Assembly (NCBI GenBank): GCA_050954505.1
Contig: JBPBPY010000451.1
Location: 1 to 5,593, forward strand
Length of the DNA: 5,593 nucleotides
Direction: 5' to 3'
DNA from: JAQGMO01 sp050954505
GTDB lineage: Bacteria > Pseudomonadota > Gammaproteobacteria > Burkholderiales > Burkholderiaceae_D
Part shown: one piece after another, positions 5,398-5,593 of the stretch
How the letters are laid out: each line of letters starts with the position of its first letter
Numbering within the stretch: position 1 is the stretch's first letter
The notes under the pieces: generated by a model
What the model was told of the DNA's origin: nothing
The model's database searches: none
What the model saw: only the letters and a program-made list of their open reading frames with translations
Translations under genes and position numbers: made by a program

Positions 5398-5401
5398 CAC
5401 A

Positions 5402-5418
5402 ACTGCATATTACGCATT
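5402..5418. promoter_or_regulatory. Operator-like inverted repeat 2 (over the -10), imperfect
   Basis: The half-site CGCATT at 5413-5418 is perfect, but the partner ACTGCA at 5402-5407 matches only 4 of 6 positions. Its centre (5410) is 21 bases from site 1 and 24 bases from site 3, so all three sites would face roughly the same side of the helix. It covers the -10 box. Confidence 0.4.
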
Positions 5419-5435
5419 AAGAATTAATGCGTCAA
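5407..5435 (-). promoter_or_regulatory. Sigma70-type early promoter of the minus-strand operon
   Basis: On the minus strand the -35 is TTGACG (5430-5435, 5 of 6 to consensus), the spacer is exactly 17 bases, and the -10 is TAATAT (5407-5412, 4 of 6). Transcription would start near 5400, giving a leader of about 60 bases before the 59-aa gene. The A/T-rich stretch at 5443-5467 just upstream could act as an UP element. Inverted repeats overlap both boxes, indicating repressor control. No other promoter of similar quality was noticed further downstream in the operon. Confidence 0.8.
5412..5432. promoter_or_regulatory. Perfect 21-base palindrome filling the promoter spacer
   Basis: Nine-base arms ACGCATTAA and TTAATGCGT flank a 3-base centre (GAA). 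It spans the region between the -35 and -10 boxes and shares half-sites with the two 17-base repeats on either side. It is either an operator in its own right or a by-product of two neighbouring operators placed in mirror orientation. Confidence 0.65.
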
Positions 5436-5442
5436 CCGCATT
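5426..5442. promoter_or_regulatory. Operator-like inverted repeat 3 (over the -35)
   Basis: AATGCG, five bases, CGCATT: perfect 6-base arms. It is 17 bases long and centred on 5434, covering the -35 box. A dimeric repressor bound here would block RNA polymerase. Confidence 0.65.
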
Positions 5443-5457
5443 TAAGAAATTTTGAAC

Positions 5458-5482
5458 AAAAAAATATCCGCGCGCGGCGGAT
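5458..5482 (-). terminator. Intrinsic terminator, second of a tandem pair
   Basis: On the minus strand ATCCGC and GCGGAT form a perfect 6-bp stem around CGCGC (5466-5482). An A and seven Ts follow (5464-5458). It lies between the upstream gene and the early promoter and would stop read-through before the operators. The T-tract also forms part of the A/T-rich stretch upstream of the -35. Confidence 0.75.
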
Positions 5483-5488
5483 GGACGT

Positions 5489-5509
5489 AAAAAAACCACC
5501 CGGAGGTGG
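5489..5509 (-). terminator. Intrinsic terminator, first of a tandem pair
   Basis: On the minus strand CCACC, loop TCCG, GGTGG is followed directly by seven Ts (5495-5489). It lies 23 bases past the stop of the upstream gene. On the plus strand the same hairpin is followed by only a weak, interrupted T-run, so it mainly serves minus-strand transcription. Confidence 0.8.
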
Positions 5510-5532
5510 CTGGTTTATTTGGCTATCGTCGT

Positions 5533-5592
5533 CTAGCCGACGTGTTTGGCTATGAAGTAGGTTACGCCAGTAAGTGAAACGCCCAGACCCGC
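5533..5592 (-). CDS. 3' end of an upstream minus-strand gene (partial)
   Basis: Nineteen codons and a TAG are visible, reading AGLGVSLTGVTYFIAKHVG. The stretch is hydrophobic, so the product may end near a membrane segment. The reading is supported by the terminator pair immediately downstream and by the protein-like composition of this frame. The evidence is short and the family cannot be named. A second frame ending at an earlier TAA cannot be excluded. Confidence 0.45.
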   Translation of the reverse strand, partial: AGLGVSLTGVTYFIAKHVG

Positions 5593-5593
5593 T

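Noticed and set aside
4963..5400. Upstream extension of the 123-aa gene frame to an earlier ATG
   Set aside because: The extension runs through two other genes that have their own ribosome binding sites, and its composition (many serines, arginines and cysteines) is typical of an out-of-frame shadow. The GTG at 4962 forms a normal GTGA overlap.
5339..5400. A lambda nut-like antitermination site in the leader
   Set aside because: No convincing boxA (CGCTCTTA-like) or boxB hairpin is present, and the first gene lacks an arginine-rich N-type motif.
5518..5553. TTTGGCTAT direct repeat (5518-5526 and 5545-5553) as an attachment or regulatory site
   Set aside because: Only 9 bases, partly inside the end of a coding frame, with no integrase or other supporting signal nearby.
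5443..5593. A divergent plus-strand promoter and repressor gene facing the early promoter
   Set aside because: The bases right of the promoter hold minus-strand terminators and the end of a minus-strand gene. No plus-strand promoter or start with a ribosome binding site is visible.

Overview
The window looks like the early (recombination and DNA modification) region of a temperate phage or prophage of a GC-rich proteobacterium. A betaproteobacterial, Burkholderiales-like host is a guess from protein flavour and base composition only; no host marker, integrase, repressor or structural gene is present. Every convincing gene lies on the minus strand, so the region is read from the right end of the window to the left.

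Right end (about 5345-5593). The last 19 codons of an upstream minus-strand gene end at 5533. Two tandem intrinsic terminators follow (5489-5509 and 5458-5482). Next comes a strong sigma70-type promoter (-35 TTGACG, 17-base spacer, -10 TAATAT) with an A/T-rich upstream stretch. Three 17-base inverted repeats related to AATGCG-N5-CGCATT are centred about two helical turns apart over the -35, the -10 and the early transcribed region, and a 21-base perfect palindrome fills the promoter spacer. This looks like a phage early promoter controlled by a dimeric repressor.

Proximal genes (4591-5338). Three small genes of unknown function are tightly coupled: a 59-aa protein, a 66-aa single-pass membrane protein and a 123-aa helical protein.

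Recombination core (1903-4576). A RecT-family annealing protein with a long C-terminal extension is followed by a YqaJ/lambda-exonuclease-family nuclease with an intact active site. Then come a 61-aa protein with a helix-turn-helix-like pattern, a 75-aa small phage-like protein, and a 208-aa protein with the signature NPRVELHGE that I cannot name. RecT and YqaJ together form a 5'-resection plus strand-annealing pair; the 208-aa protein is a candidate partner.

Distal genes (1-1830). After a 72-base gap with a GC-rich hairpin come a 156-aa two-part phage protein, a 61-aa protein, a beta-class orphan DNA methyltransferase, a 134-aa protein and the first 11 codons of another gene. The 61-aa and 134-aa genes start with nearly the same 13 codons. 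The methyltransferase between these repeats is clearly poorer in G+C, which suggests an exchangeable cassette.

Most gene junctions are start/stop overlaps (ATGA, GTGA, TGATG or TAATG), consistent with one translationally coupled operon driven by the single promoter near 5400-5435. No tRNA, rRNA, CRISPR array or insertion sequence was seen.
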